NCBI RefSeq assembly: GCF_030580865.1 | Contig: NZ_JAUQSY010000008.1 | Location: 124,001-188,000 of the forward strand | Reading direction: 5' to 3' | DNA length: 64,000 nucleotides | Origin: Hymenobacter aranciens | Lineage (GTDB): Bacteria > Bacteroidota > Bacteroidia > Cytophagales > Hymenobacteraceae | In this document: one piece after another, positions 1 to 8,586 of the stretch | How the letters are laid out: each line of letters begins with the position of its first letter | Numbering within the stretch: position 1 is the first letter of the stretch | Program-made: the position numbers and the translations under genes | Notes under the pieces: model-generated | What the model was told of the DNA's origin: nothing | Database searches by the model: none | Seen by the model: the letters and a program-made list of their open reading frames with translations, nothing else

Positions 1-397
1 GCTGGTAGCCCCACTCGGCCAGCACGCCGCCGGGGCGCAGCACCCGGCGGGCCTCGCGGTGCCAGGCCGGCTCATCGAACCAATGCACGGCCTGGCCCAC
101 GGTTATCAAATCGAAAGAGGCATCGGCGAAGGGCGAGTGCTCGGCCGGGGAGGTCTGGTAGTGGACGTTGGGTAACGCGGAGGCTTGTTTGAGCTGGTTG
201 GCGCTGAGGTCGGTGGCTTCGATGTGGGCGAAATGCAGGGCCAGGGCGGCGGCTACCTGGCCGTTGCCGGTGGCGCAGTCCCAGGCCCGCTCGCGGCCGG
301 GCACCTGGGGCAACAGCCAGTCGTAGAGGGCGGCGGGGTAGGTGATGCGGTACTGCGCGTAGGCGGCAGATTGGGTGGAGAAGCGGTCGAGGGGCAT
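1..397 (-). CDS. Class I SAM-dependent methyltransferase, 3' end outside window
   Basis: The reverse-strand frame opens at an ATG at 397 and runs off the left edge, giving about 132 residues. I translated it by hand. It starts MPLDRFSTQSAAYAQYR, and the SAM-binding motif I follows as WDCATGNGQVAAAL at about residues 39-52. An acidic residue ends the second strand (ATDLSANQL), then comes SFDLITVGQAVHWF, and near the edge RRVLRPGGVL, the usual post-motif III loop. This order is that of UbiE/Methyltransf_11-type enzymes acting on small molecules. The substrate cannot be told. The start is supported by the typical N-terminus and by the repeat block that begins just upstream. Confidence 0.85.
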   Translation of the reverse strand, partial: MPLDRFSTQSAAYAQYRITYPAALYDWLLPQVPGRERAWDCATGNGQVAAALALHFAHIEATDLSANQLKQASALPNVHYQTSPAEHSPFADASFDLITVGQAVHWFDEPAWHREARRVLRPGGVLAEWGYQ

Positions 398-413
398 GAT
401 GTAGAATAGGTAG

Positions 414-634
414 TTTGAGAGTAGTCCGAAGAAGTATGCGACCCGTCCAAAGAAGCATGCGACTTGTCTGAGGACGTTTGCAAGTTGCCTAAAGAAGCAT
501 GCGACCCGTCCAAAGAAGTATGCGAGGTGCGCAAAGAAGCATGCGAGGTGCGCAAAGAAGCATGCGAGCTGTCCAAAGACGCTTGCGACCTATCTGAGGA
601 CGTTTGCGAGTTGTGCAAAGACGCTTGCGCATTT
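414..634. repeat. 21-bp tandem repeat, about 10.5 units
   Basis: Ten complete 21-bp units begin at 414, 435, 456, 477, 498, 519, 540, 561, 582 and 603, with a partial unit at 624. The consensus is roughly YATGCGAnnYGTCCAAAGAAG. Because 21 is a multiple of three, several frames stay open on both strands as heptad-repeat peptides: K-E-A-C-x-x-S type on the plus strand and S-H-A-S-L-x-x type on the minus strand. The block fills the space between the divergent methyltransferase and helicase genes. I see no start site that makes either peptide convincing. It is best described as a coding-like minisatellite. Confidence 0.85.
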
Positions 635-769
635 CTCAGACAAGCTCAAGAGGTGGTTTTGCCGCTTTTACGGCACTGCGGCGCTCGTGAGTATCTTTAC
701 CGCAAATCAAGCGGTTTGCTGACCAAAAGCACGAGGTCAGCCCTTTTATCTTCTTAACTACGCTGAACC

Positions 770-2503
770 TTGACGTTTCACGAATTTGCGCTCCATGACG
801 ACCTGCTGGCCGGCATCGACGCCATGAATTACCAGCAGGCCACTCCGGTCCAGGAGCAGGCCATCCCCAAAATCCTCGAAGGCAAAGACCTCATTGCCTG
901 CGCCCAGACCGGCACCGGCAAAACCGCCGCCTATCTGCTGCCGCTGCTCGACAAGATTTCGCACGATAAGCACGGCCACACCACCACCCTCATCCTGGTG
1001 CCCACCCGCGAGCTGGCCACCCAGATTGACGAGCAGGTGATGGGCTTCGGCTACTACGTCGAAGCCAGCTCGATAGCCATTTATGGCGGCGGCAAAAGCG
1101 AGAACTGGGAGCAGCAGAAGCGCGCCCTCACCAGCGGGGCCGACATCATCATTGCCACGCCCGGCCGCCTCATTGCCCACCTCCAAATGGGCTACGTGAA
1201 GTTCGACCAAATCAAGTACCTGGTGCTCGACGAGGCGGATAAGATGATGGACATGGGCTTCTCGGACGATATTTTCAACATCGTGCGCCAGCTGCCCAAG
1301 CAGCGGCAGACGCTGCTGTTCTCGGCCACCATGCCGCAGAAAATCCGCGATTTCTCGCAGCAGATTCTGCAGAATCCGGACGAAATCCGGCTGGCCGTAT
1401 CGAAGCCCGCCGCCGGCATCGACCAGCAGTTTTACATGGCCTACGACCGCCAGAAAATCTACATCCTCGAACACCTCATCAAGACCCAGGACGTGCAGAG
1501 CATGGTGCTTTTCACCAGCCAGAAGGCGGCCGTGGGCGGCATCGTGAAGGCGGTGAACAAGCTGGGCATCGAGGCCCGGGGCATCAGCTCCGACCGCACC
1601 CAGGAGGAGCGCGAGGAAATCATGCGGGCCTTCAAAAACAAGCAGTTCCCCATTCTGGTGGCTACCGACGTGCTCAGCCGGGGCATTGATATTGACTCGC
1701 TGAGCCACGTGGTGAATTACGATATTCCCCGCGCCGCCGAGGACTACGTTCACCGCATCGGCCGCACCGCGCGCGCCGCCACCAAGGGCACCGCCATCAC
1801 CTTCATCTCGGACCAGGACCAGGACCGGGTGCAGAAAATCGAGCGCCTCATCGAGCGCGAAATCGAGAAGCAGAAAATCACCGAGGCCCTCGGCCTGGGC
1901 GAAGCGCCCGAGTACGACCCCAAACGCTTCGCCGGCCTGGGTGGTAAAATCGGCGGCCGCCCCGCCCGGGGTGGTCACGGCGGCGGCGGCGGTGGTGGCC
2001 GCGACCGGGGCCCCCGCTCCGAAGGCAGCGACCGCGGCCCGCGCCGCGAAGGTGGCCGGGATGGTGGCCGCGATGGCGGCAAGCCCCGCCGCGACGCCCC
2101 CGACCCCAAAGACCCCAAGTACCTCGAGCGCTTGGCCAACGCCAAAAACGCCCTCGCCGCTCTCGACGCGGGCCAGGCCCCGGCCACGCCCTTCCAACGC
2201 CCGCCCCGCGAGCCCCGCCCCGAAGGCGAAGAGCGCCGCGAGCGTCGCCCCCGCCCGGAAGGCGACAGCCGCTCGCCGCGCGAGCCCCGTGCTCCGCGGC
2301 CTGAGGGCGAAGCTCGCCCGCCCCGCGAGCCCCGGCCGGAAGGTGAAGCCCGGCCGCCGCGTGAGCCACGCCCCGAGGGGGAAGCTCGTGAGCCCCGTGC
2401 TGAGGGCGAGCGCCGCCGCAGCCGCGGCGGGCGCAACCGCAAGCGCGGGCCCAAGCCGGAAGGCGGTGGGGAGGCGCCGGCCGCCGCACCTGCTGCTGAG
2501 TAA
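770..2503 (+). CDS. DEAD-box ATP-dependent RNA helicase with low-complexity basic tail
   Basis: This is an RNA-unwinding ATPase of 577 aa, of the kind used in ribosome assembly, RNA decay or cold adaptation. All core motifs are present: Q-motif region PVQEQAIPKIL (26-36), motif I AQTGTGKT (45-52), PTRELA, TPGR, DEAD at about 153-156, SAT, and HRIGRTAR (motif VI) in the second RecA domain. After about residue 390 the protein becomes a disordered Gly/Arg-rich segment. It is followed by repeated PREPRPEGEA-like units and a basic end, a typical RNA-binding tail. The only in-frame start consistent with the family N-terminus is a TTG at 770. A strong hairpin terminator follows 5 bp after the stop. 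Confidence 0.95.
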   Translation: MTFHEFALHDDLLAGIDAMNYQQATPVQEQAIPKILEGKDLIACAQTGTGKTAAYLLPLLDKISHDKHGHTTTLILVPTRELATQIDEQVMGFGYYVEASSIAIYGGGKSENWEQQKRALTSGADIIIATPGRLIAHLQMGYVKFDQIKYLVLDEADKMMDMGFSDDIFNIVRQLPKQRQTLLFSATMPQKIRDFSQQILQNPDEIRLAVSKPAAGIDQQFYMAYDRQKIYILEHLIKTQDVQSMVLFTSQKAAVGGIVKAVNKLGIEARGISSDRTQEEREEIMRAFKNKQFPILVATDVLSRGIDIDSLSHVVNYDIPRAAEDYVHRIGRTARAATKGTAITFISDQDQDRVQKIERLIEREIEKQKITEALGLGEAPEYDPKRFAGLGGKIGGRPARGGHGGGGGGGRDRGPRSEGSDRGPRREGGRDGGRDGGKPRRDAPDPKDPKYLERLANAKNALAALDAGQAPATPFQRPPREPRPEGEERRERRPRPEGDSRSPREPRAPRPEGEARPPREPRPEGEARPPREPRPEGEAREPRAEGERRRSRGGRNRKRGPKPEGGGEAPAAAPAAE

Positions 2504-2507
2504 GTAA

Positions 2508-2541
2508 TTAAAAAAGCCCCGCTACTGGCGGGGCTTTTTTA
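2508..2541. terminator. Bidirectional rho-independent terminator
   Basis: Stem GCCCCGC / GCGGGGC with a five-base loop, flanked by an A-run on the left and a T-run on the right. It lies between the convergent helicase gene and the lipoprotein gene and can serve both. Confidence 0.9.
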
Positions 2542-2545
2542 GTGG

Positions 2546-4069
2546 CTACTCTTCGTCTTTCACTACTGCATGAGCTACCAGGCAGGGCGGCAGCTTTTGC
2601 ACGGCCGTGTTGAGGCGGGCCACATTGAGCTTTTGCTGTGCCTCATTGGTCAGGTTGCGATTATAGCCCAGGAACAGGTAGTAGGCCATGAGGCGGTTGT
2701 AAGTGTCGAGCCGGGGGTCGGTTATCAGGCCGAGCAGGCGCTGCTCGAACTGGCGGGGCTGCCGGGTTTCGGCCAGCGCCCGGCTCAGCCGGCCGATGCT
2801 GCCGTAGTAGTGGTTGCGGCCGGCGTGGTCGATGCGCAGGCTGATGCCCAGCATCAGGTCGGGCACGTTGATGTCGAGCTCTTCGAGCTCGCGGAGGTAG
2901 GTTTGGCGCTCGGCCTGGGCGTAGCTGCCGTCGGACTGCCGCTCAAACCGGTCGTTCATAATGTCGAGGTGAGCGCGCAGGAAGGTTTCCCAGTTCACCG
3001 TTTCGGCCGAGAGCGTGGCAATGCTCAGGGCGTGGCGGCGCGGGCCGCTGTCCTGGCTGCAGAAGCCTACCACCCGGCGGCTGCGCTTGAGCTCCAGCGC
3101 CTTTCTGCGGGAGTAGTAGCGGGCCACGTATTCTTCAAACTCTTCATTGGTAGCCCCGATGCTGGCCGTATCGGTGGCCGCCTGCACGAGTAGCATCCGG
3201 AATCGGGGGGTGGTGCGGGCCAGGCGGTCCGTCCGGCCCAGGCGCAGCGAATCCCACTCGCGCAGGGCGCGCCACTGGGCTTCGCGCTCGGCATTGGTTT
3301 GCTCTTCGTGGTAGTCGTCGTTCGGCCGCTGCGTTTGCTCGTGCGCGTAAGTCAGGAAGGTGTGGAGGGCCGGCGGAGTTTTTTCGTCATAGGGCCGGCG
3401 GCGCTGGGCGGCTGCCAGGTAAATCTGGGAGGTGGTGTCAATCAGGCAGTCGGCGTACTGCACCAGCCGGGCATAAGGCGTGGCCAGGGTGGTTTGGGTG
3501 AGTGGTGCGGGCAGGTAGAAGGCCTGCAGCTGTGCCCCGGAATAGTCGGTTTTGGGCTGGTAGTTGATAATCCAGCGCCCGGCGGCTGGCGACTGCCGGG
3601 GCCAGGGTCCCGGCACACGAAACTCGTATTCGACCTGATTATGTAGCGGAATGGTGCCGTACACGGTGTAGGCTTCGGGCTCGTCGCCGTCCCAGCCCTG
3701 GCTTTGGTAGCTGGTAAGGTGCAGGTCGTTGACAACGGTGGCGCGGGGGAAGCGCGCCCCAAAGGCCTCGGGCGTGATGCCTTGCTCCAAGGCTTGCCGA
3801 GCCTGCTTCAGGTCGCTACTATCCAAGTACACGTAGCTGGCCTGCCCCTGGCGCAAGCTGCGGTAGCTGGGGTGCAGCTCGCACACCTTGTGCCGCAGGT
3901 TGAGCGAATCGACGATGTGGCGCAGCTGCCCCATCGTCTGCGGCGAGTAGATGAGGCCATTGGTGCTGGGGCCAAACTCCATGGGCAGCGCAGCTTCGGG
4001 CTTCGTGGGCGTGGTGCAGGCCGCCAGCCAGAGCAGGGCCGGAGCGTAAAATAAGCGGCGATATGCCAT
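2546..4069 (-). CDS. Predicted lipoprotein of unknown function
   Basis: Hypothetical protein of 507 aa. The start chosen is the ATG at 4069, because it gives a clear lipoprotein signal: MAYRRLFYAPALLWLAAC, with Cys 18 after a short hydrophobic stretch. An in-frame extension of 51 residues upstream is basic and has no signal character. The mature protein is hydrophilic, with many Arg and Tyr residues and charged helices in the second half. I recognise no catalytic motif or family. It would be anchored in the inner or outer membrane, facing the periplasm. It is transcribed away from the DUF2075 gene and shares the terminator of the helicase gene. Confidence 0.7.
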   Translation of the reverse strand: MAYRRLFYAPALLWLAACTTPTKPEAALPMEFGPSTNGLIYSPQTMGQLRHIVDSLNLRHKVCELHPSYRSLRQGQASYVYLDSSDLKQARQALEQGITPEAFGARFPRATVVNDLHLTSYQSQGWDGDEPEAYTVYGTIPLHNQVEYEFRVPGPWPRQSPAAGRWIINYQPKTDYSGAQLQAFYLPAPLTQTTLATPYARLVQYADCLIDTTSQIYLAAAQRRRPYDEKTPPALHTFLTYAHEQTQRPNDDYHEEQTNAEREAQWRALREWDSLRLGRTDRLARTTPRFRMLLVQAATDTASIGATNEEFEEYVARYYSRRKALELKRSRRVVGFCSQDSGPRRHALSIATLSAETVNWETFLRAHLDIMNDRFERQSDGSYAQAERQTYLRELEELDINVPDLMLGISLRIDHAGRNHYYGSIGRLSRALAETRQPRQFEQRLLGLITDPRLDTYNRLMAYYLFLGYNRNLTNEAQQKLNVARLNTAVQKLPPCLVAHAVVKDEE

Positions 4070-4167
4070 AGCGCGGGCGCCACGATGCCGGGGACGCAAC
4101 CGGGGAAAAGGTGAGCAGACTTCGCTTCTCAACGGCTCCGGCTTTGGGATTATTGCCTGGCTCTTTC

Positions 4168-6144
4168 CTACAGCTCCGGCACGCCTGTTTGTTGAAAAAA
4201 CCGGTAGGTTTCGTCGTACCACTCCGGCAGGCGCGTGGGGTCGTTGGTATCGCCAGGCGGGATGAACAGCACCATGCCCTGCCGGGCCCGCGTGAGCAGC
4301 ACGCGGTAGGCATTGAGGAGGTAGCGACGGCTATCGGCCGAGTTGCACTGCTGCCAGCGCGTACCCTTGAATTTGCGGAGCTGCCAGGTGCCGTTGCGCA
4401 GGGCAAAATCGGCATCCCAGGCCACGCCTACCCAGTCCAGCTCCAGGCCTTGAATATCGAACTCAGTGGCCACATCCTCTAGATAATAAGACGAGCGCAC
4501 ATCATCGGCCGGGTTGAGAAACCACACCGGCGCGTCGATTTTATCCTTGATATTCAAACCCAGCGGCTTGAGCCGGTGCGCGCCCGACGAGGCCACCAGC
4601 CCGTAGCGCTCGGAACCGCGGGCCTGCTGCCGCAGCCAGGCGCGGGCCGCGTCCAGCTGGCGCGTGATGCGTAATGGATAAGCACTTTGCAGATGCTCCT
4701 GAAATAAGCGCCGCGCTTCCGGAAGGTCGGCATCCAGCACGGCCTGCACGAAGGCCGCCAACCGCTCGGCCCGGAAAGAGCGCACCGATACAGCAAGGTG
4801 CAGCTCGGCCAATGGAGCGGCCTGCAGAGCGTCCAGCCGGGCCACGGCGGCGGCATCGGCCAGGTAGTTGCGGTCGTCGCGGATACGGCTGGAGTAGAAT
4901 AAATCCCAATCGGGAAAGCGCGTTTCGAAGGCGCGCAGCCATTCTTCGAGGCCAGCCTCGCCGGTATTGATTTCCTGACCGCCACCCACTAGGCACACGA
5001 TGGTGCACCAGTCGGGATGCCGGTCCATCACCTCCACCAGAAACTCGGGCTCCGACATATTAAAGTCCGTTTGCCCACGCTTCTGCTGCATAAACTTGCT
5101 GGCCTGCTCGGCCGACCACGCCCGCTGGGCTTCGTCGAAAACGGTGACTTTTTCTACCGGCGCGGCGGACAAGCGTAAGGCCTCGTCGCGGAAATGGTGG
5201 ATGTTCTGGATAAACGACTGCACCTGCGACACCGCTTTTTTCTTCTCGATGCGCTGACCTTGCTGTTTGGCTTCCTGCACTTTGTCGCGGGCCAGGGCCT
5301 CGCGCAACACCGCCACCAAGGGCCCATTCCCCGAGAGAAACACGGCGTGCTCCTGCGCATCTACCCTGGTGCGTTCGGTGGCAATATTGAGGCCCGCCAG
5401 CGTTTTACCCGCGCCGGGCACTCCCGTCACAAAGCAAATGCTTTTGCGCCCCTGCGCTTTGGAATGGTCGATGATTTTGGCAATACAGGCCCCCGTAACC
5501 GAGAGATTTTCGGCCCCGGCATCGGAGCGGGAGATTTCGGTTACCTGATGGCCTTTGTACAGCGCCTGCGCGGCCTCGATAATAGTAGGTGTGGGTTGGT
5601 AGCCGGCCTGTAGCCAGGCAGCCACCGCCAGTGGCGGACCTACTGCGGCCGCTATGCCCAACTGCAGAATCCCGGCCAGCTGCGCAGCATTGCCTAGCAG
5701 GGTTTCGTGGAGGCCGTCCGGGTAAGAATTCAGCTTATTGGCATATGCCGCAGCCTGGGTAGCAATAAGCACCGGCAAGATGCGGGCATGGTGACTACCG
5801 GCGTGTAAGTTCTTCAAGTCCAAGGCGTAATCCAGCACTTGGTCTTGCCCGGCCTGGTCGTAGCTGGTGCTTCCCACCTTGAATTCAAGCACGAAAACAG
5901 CATCTGCCAGTAGTACCACAGCATCGGCCCGCTTGCCCATGCGCGGGATGGCCACTTCCAGCAGCAAGTGCCCCTGCGGAAACTCGGATAACTCATGTTT
6001 TAGCAGCCGGATTTGCTGGAGCTAGGCATTGCGTTGCAGGTCTTCCAGCGCATGGTCGTGGCTTAAAACCAACTGGCCGATGATGAACAGCTCATCATCG
6101 GCCAGAAAATTTGGTATCGGAGCTTGATAGTAGGCGCGCTGCAT
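4168..6144 (-). pseudogene. DUF2075-type helicase-like ATPase, interrupted by an in-frame TAG
   Basis: The reading frame starts at an ATG at 6144 (MQRAYYQAPIPNFLADD) and continues without frameshift to the stop at 4168. One amber codon at 6022-6024, codon 41, interrupts it (RNA-stop-LQQIRLLK). DUF2075 relatives usually carry a Trp at this spot as far as I recall, so a TGG to TAG change is likely. The downstream 599 codons are intact: a nuclease-like N-domain, P-loop GVPGAGKT, a Walker B-like TVFDEAQRAW, and a UvrD-like motif VI LLTRAR near the C-terminus. Translation might restart downstream (a TTG lies at 5967), but the product would lack the first 60 residues. The family is a superfamily 1-like ATPase often suspected of defence or repair roles. 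Confidence 0.8.
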
Positions 6145-6195
6145 GCTGAACGGAGAGAAAGCACGAATGTAGCCCCGCGCGTCTTTGCAGCTGCC

Positions 6196-7089
6196 CTACA
6201 CCACCTGCCCCACCCCAAACAATACCGTAAACACCAGTGTGCTCAGCGCCATCTGCTTCAGCAGCGGGTCAATCTGCAGCGACTCCTGCCGCTGCCACAC
6301 CTGCACGGCATTGAAGAGGAAGAGCGGCGCCGCCAGCGCATACAGCCACTGCCAGGGCGAGTGGTACGTAAGCGCCACGAATACCGTGGCGCAGCCCAAC
6401 CCCAGCAGCAGCAGCAGCCAGTGGTAGCGCCGGGCGTGCGCCGGCCCCAGCCGCACCGGGATGGTGATTTTGCCCGCCAGCACATCCGATTTGATGTCGC
6501 GGATATTATTCACATTCAGCACGGCCGTGGCGAAGCAGCCCAGCGCGGCGGCGGGCAGCAGCACCGTCAGCGGCAGCGTTTGGGTTTGTAAAAAGTAGGT
6601 GCCGCACACGCCCACGATGCCAAAAAACAGAAACACCGAGATGTCGCCCAGCCCGGCGTAGCCGTAAGGGTTTTTGCCCGCCGTATAGTTCACCGCGGCC
6701 CAGATGGCGGCCAGCCCCAGCGCCAGAAAGCCCGCGAATATGCCTATGCCCGCCGCGCCCAGCGCCACCCACAGCAGCGCCAGCCCGCTCAGCAGCGACA
6801 ACCCGCCGAAAAGATACATGGCCCGCTTCATCTGTGCCGGGGTGATGGCGCCGCTCTGCACGGCCCGCATGGGGCCCTCGCGGTACACGCTGTCGGCGCC
6901 GTTTTGCGAGTCGCCATAGTCGTTGGCGAGGTTGCTCAGAATCTGGAGCAGGATGGTGGTGAGGGCCGCCAGTGCCACTACCGGACCATTGAAATGGCCA
7001 GCGGCAGCGGCCAGGAAGCCACCAGTAAGAATGCTGGCCAGCGCCAGCGGCAGCGTGCGCGGGCGGAAGGCGGAAATCCAGGGAGACAT
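6196..7089 (-). CDS. menA: 1,4-dihydroxy-2-naphthoate polyprenyltransferase
   Basis: An integral membrane prenyltransferase that attaches the polyprenyl tail to 1,4-dihydroxy-2-naphthoate in menaquinone synthesis. Menaquinone is the usual respiratory quinone of this phylum. The UbiA-family aspartate motifs are present: NDYGDSQNGAD in the first half and NNIRDIKSD in the second. About eight hydrophobic segments surround them. The start at 7089 (MSPWISAFRPRTL) is preferred. The upstream in-frame extension is encoded by a dispersed hairpin repeat and would add the meaningless peptide MLHCVQHD. Length 297 aa is normal for MenA. Confidence 0.93.
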   Translation of the reverse strand: MSPWISAFRPRTLPLALASILTGGFLAAAAGHFNGPVVALAALTTILLQILSNLANDYGDSQNGADSVYREGPMRAVQSGAITPAQMKRAMYLFGGLSLLSGLALLWVALGAAGIGIFAGFLALGLAAIWAAVNYTAGKNPYGYAGLGDISVFLFFGIVGVCGTYFLQTQTLPLTVLLPAAALGCFATAVLNVNNIRDIKSDVLAGKITIPVRLGPAHARRYHWLLLLLGLGCATVFVALTYHSPWQWLYALAAPLFLFNAVQVWQRQESLQIDPLLKQMALSTLVFTVLFGVGQVV

Positions 7090-7108
7090 AGGCTTGGAAA
7101 CAAAATAG

Positions 7109-7206
7109 AACGTGTCATGCTGAACGCAGTGAAGCATCTTGCGTGCAGCAGTAATCTTGGTTACTACTCCACACAAGATGCTTCACTGCGTTCAGCATGA
7201 CACGTT
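7109..7206. repeat. Intergenic long hairpin, family A
   Basis: Two 32-nt arms at 7109-7140 and 7175-7206 are exact or nearly exact inverted copies built on GTCATGCTGAACGCAGTGAA, with a loop of about 34 nt. The same arm sequence recurs at other intergenic sites in this window. It separates gpx from menA. Confidence 0.9.
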
Positions 7207-7222
7207 CTTTTACAAACGTTAC

Positions 7223-7813
7223 TTACTTCGTAATATCCCCTACCAGCTCCGCGCTCAGCGGCGTCACCTTGGAGGGGTAAAACTTCACGACGTGGCCGTT
7301 CTCGTCCACCAGGTATTTGCAGAAATTCCAGCTGGGAGCCTCACTCACCGCGCCGTTTTTCGACTTATCGGAGAGGAATTTATACAGCGGAGCCATGTCG
7401 TCGCCCTTCACCGAGATTTTGCTGAACAGCGGGAAGGTCACGCCATAGTTTTTCTCGCAGAAGGTGGCAATTTCCTTCTCGCTGCCGGGCTCCTGCCCGC
7501 CGAAGTTATTGGCCGGGAAGCCCAGCACGGTCACCTTGTCGCCGTACTTTTTCGAAAGCTCCTCTAGCTCCTTATACTGCGGCGTGTAGCCACACTCCGA
7601 AGCGGTATTGACAATGAGCAGCTTCTTGCCTTTGTACTGACTCAATTTCACGTCTTTGCCATCAATAGATTTGACAGTAAAATCGTACACGGTGCCAGCG
7701 GCGGCAGTTTCAGCGGAAGGGTTCATGGTGGGCGGGTTGGAAGCGGTGGATTGAGAGCAAGCGGCTGCCACTACGGCAGCGGCAACGAGCAGAAGTAGCG
7801 CGGGCTTTTTCAT
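7223..7813 (-). CDS. Glutathione peroxidase-family lipoprotein
   Basis: A thiol peroxidase of the GPx fold that reduces peroxides, probably with thioredoxin-like donors, since the peroxidatic residue is Cys rather than selenocysteine. Seen: NTASECGYTPQYKELEEL with the active Cys, GFPANNFGGQEPG, and the conserved WNFCKYLVDENG. The catalytic Gln of the usual FPxNQFG motif is replaced by Asn (FPANNFG). The start at 7813 gives a lipoprotein signal, MKKPALLLLVAAAVVAAAC, so the enzyme should sit on a membrane outside the cytoplasm. An in-frame extension of 21 residues upstream lacks signal features. Confidence 0.9.
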   Translation of the reverse strand: MKKPALLLLVAAAVVAAACSQSTASNPPTMNPSAETAAAGTVYDFTVKSIDGKDVKLSQYKGKKLLIVNTASECGYTPQYKELEELSKKYGDKVTVLGFPANNFGGQEPGSEKEIATFCEKNYGVTFPLFSKISVKGDDMAPLYKFLSDKSKNGAVSEAPSWNFCKYLVDENGHVVKFYPSKVTPLSAELVGDITK

Positions 7814-7876
7814 TGGAAATGTTGGGCGTGAATAACTGCGACTTAAACTGCCGATACGGCAGCAAAGTTTTACCAC

Positions 7877-8458
7877 TCAGGTAGTGGGCGGCGTGAGCCA
7901 TTTTTCCAGCTGCGGCGGCTGGTAGGTGGCCAGCTGCGCCAGCAGCTCGGCGGGGTTATCGGCTTGCAGCAGCTGGTTGCGGTTTTCGGAGCGGAGCAGT
8001 TGGTCGTCGCGCATCCGGTCAAGGGCCAGCAGCAGGTGGTCGTAGTAGCCCGCCACGTTGAGCAGGCCTACCGGCTTGCGGTGTAAGCCCAACTGCCCCC
8101 AGGTCAGCACTTCAAACAACTCTTCGAGGGTACCGTAGCCGCCGGGCATGGCCACGAAGGCATCGGCGCGCTCGGCCATCAGCAGCTTGCGCTCGTGCAT
8201 CGTGCTCACGATGTGCAGCTCGGTGCAACCGATGTGCGACACTTCCTTGGCGTGCAGAAAATCGGGAATCACCCCAATCACCTGCCCACCCGCCGCCAGT
8301 ACGGCATCAGCGATGGTACCCATCAGCCCCACCCGGCCGCCACCGTACACCAGCGTGAGGCCCTGCGCAGCCAGCGCCGCACCAAGGGCCTGAGCTTGTT
8401 GGGCGTAGAGCGGGTTGGCGCCGATGCTGGAGCCACAGTAAACGGCAACGGATTTCAT
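7877..8458 (-). CDS. LOG-family protein (cytokinin riboside 5'-monophosphate phosphoribohydrolase-like)
   Basis: A Rossmann-fold hydrolase of 193 aa. It starts MKSVAVYCGSSIGANP and carries the family signature PGGYGTLEELFE around residue 105, which forms the nucleotide site. Relatives cleave N6-modified or plain AMP to the base and ribose 5-phosphate. They are often annotated as TIGR00730 or as lysine decarboxylase-like, although they do not decarboxylate. The gene stands alone between two dispersed repeats or promoter regions and gives no pathway clue. Confidence in the family is high; the physiological substrate is unknown. Confidence 0.9.
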   Translation of the reverse strand: MKSVAVYCGSSIGANPLYAQQAQALGAALAAQGLTLVYGGGRVGLMGTIADAVLAAGGQVIGVIPDFLHAKEVSHIGCTELHIVSTMHERKLLMAERADAFVAMPGGYGTLEELFEVLTWGQLGLHRKPVGLLNVAGYYDHLLLALDRMRDDQLLRSENRNQLLQADNPAELLAQLATYQPPQLEKWLTPPTT

Positions 8459-8478
8459 TATTCTGAACTGCTAAAAAA

Positions 8479-8585
8479 GAACGTGTCATGCTGAGCAAAG
8501 CGAAGCATCCTATCACGCTGAAACGATTAAGTTACTGCCTCGTTGTAGCGCGAGAGGATGCTTCACTGCGTTCAGCATGACAATT
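8479..8585. repeat. Intergenic long hairpin, family A
   Basis: Arms at about 8479-8512 and 8554-8585 are inverted versions of the GTCATGCTGA...GAAGCATC unit. The left arm is slightly diverged (GAGCAAAGCGAAG). It lies directly beside the argS stop codon, so it probably acts as its terminator. Confidence 0.85.
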
Positions 8586-8586
8586 T

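Noticed and set aside
253..618. Minus-strand frame with S-H-A-S-L repeats
   Set aside because: Overlaps the true methyltransferase start out of frame and consists only of the tandem repeat plus shadow sequence.
464..757. Heptad-repeat frame (K-E-A-C units) as a protein gene
   Set aside because: Starts with TTG inside the repeat, has no upstream signals, and the opposite strand is equally open. Kept as repeat only.
758..2197. Long minus-strand frame opposite the DEAD-box helicase
   Set aside because: High-GC DNA leaves the opposite strand open; the plus strand has all helicase motifs. The same applies to long antisense frames opposite argS, hybrid kinase, mpl, M23 peptidase and the TonB receptor.
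5814..5996. Out-of-frame ORF near the DUF2075 start
   Set aside because: The protein sequence resembles the true frame only in DNA, not in reading. The in-frame continuation through the amber codon explains the region better.
7090..7176. Upstream extension of MenA (MLHCVQHD...)
   Set aside because: It is the translated hairpin repeat. The same peptide appears before the TauE/SafE gene and would be a false N-terminus.
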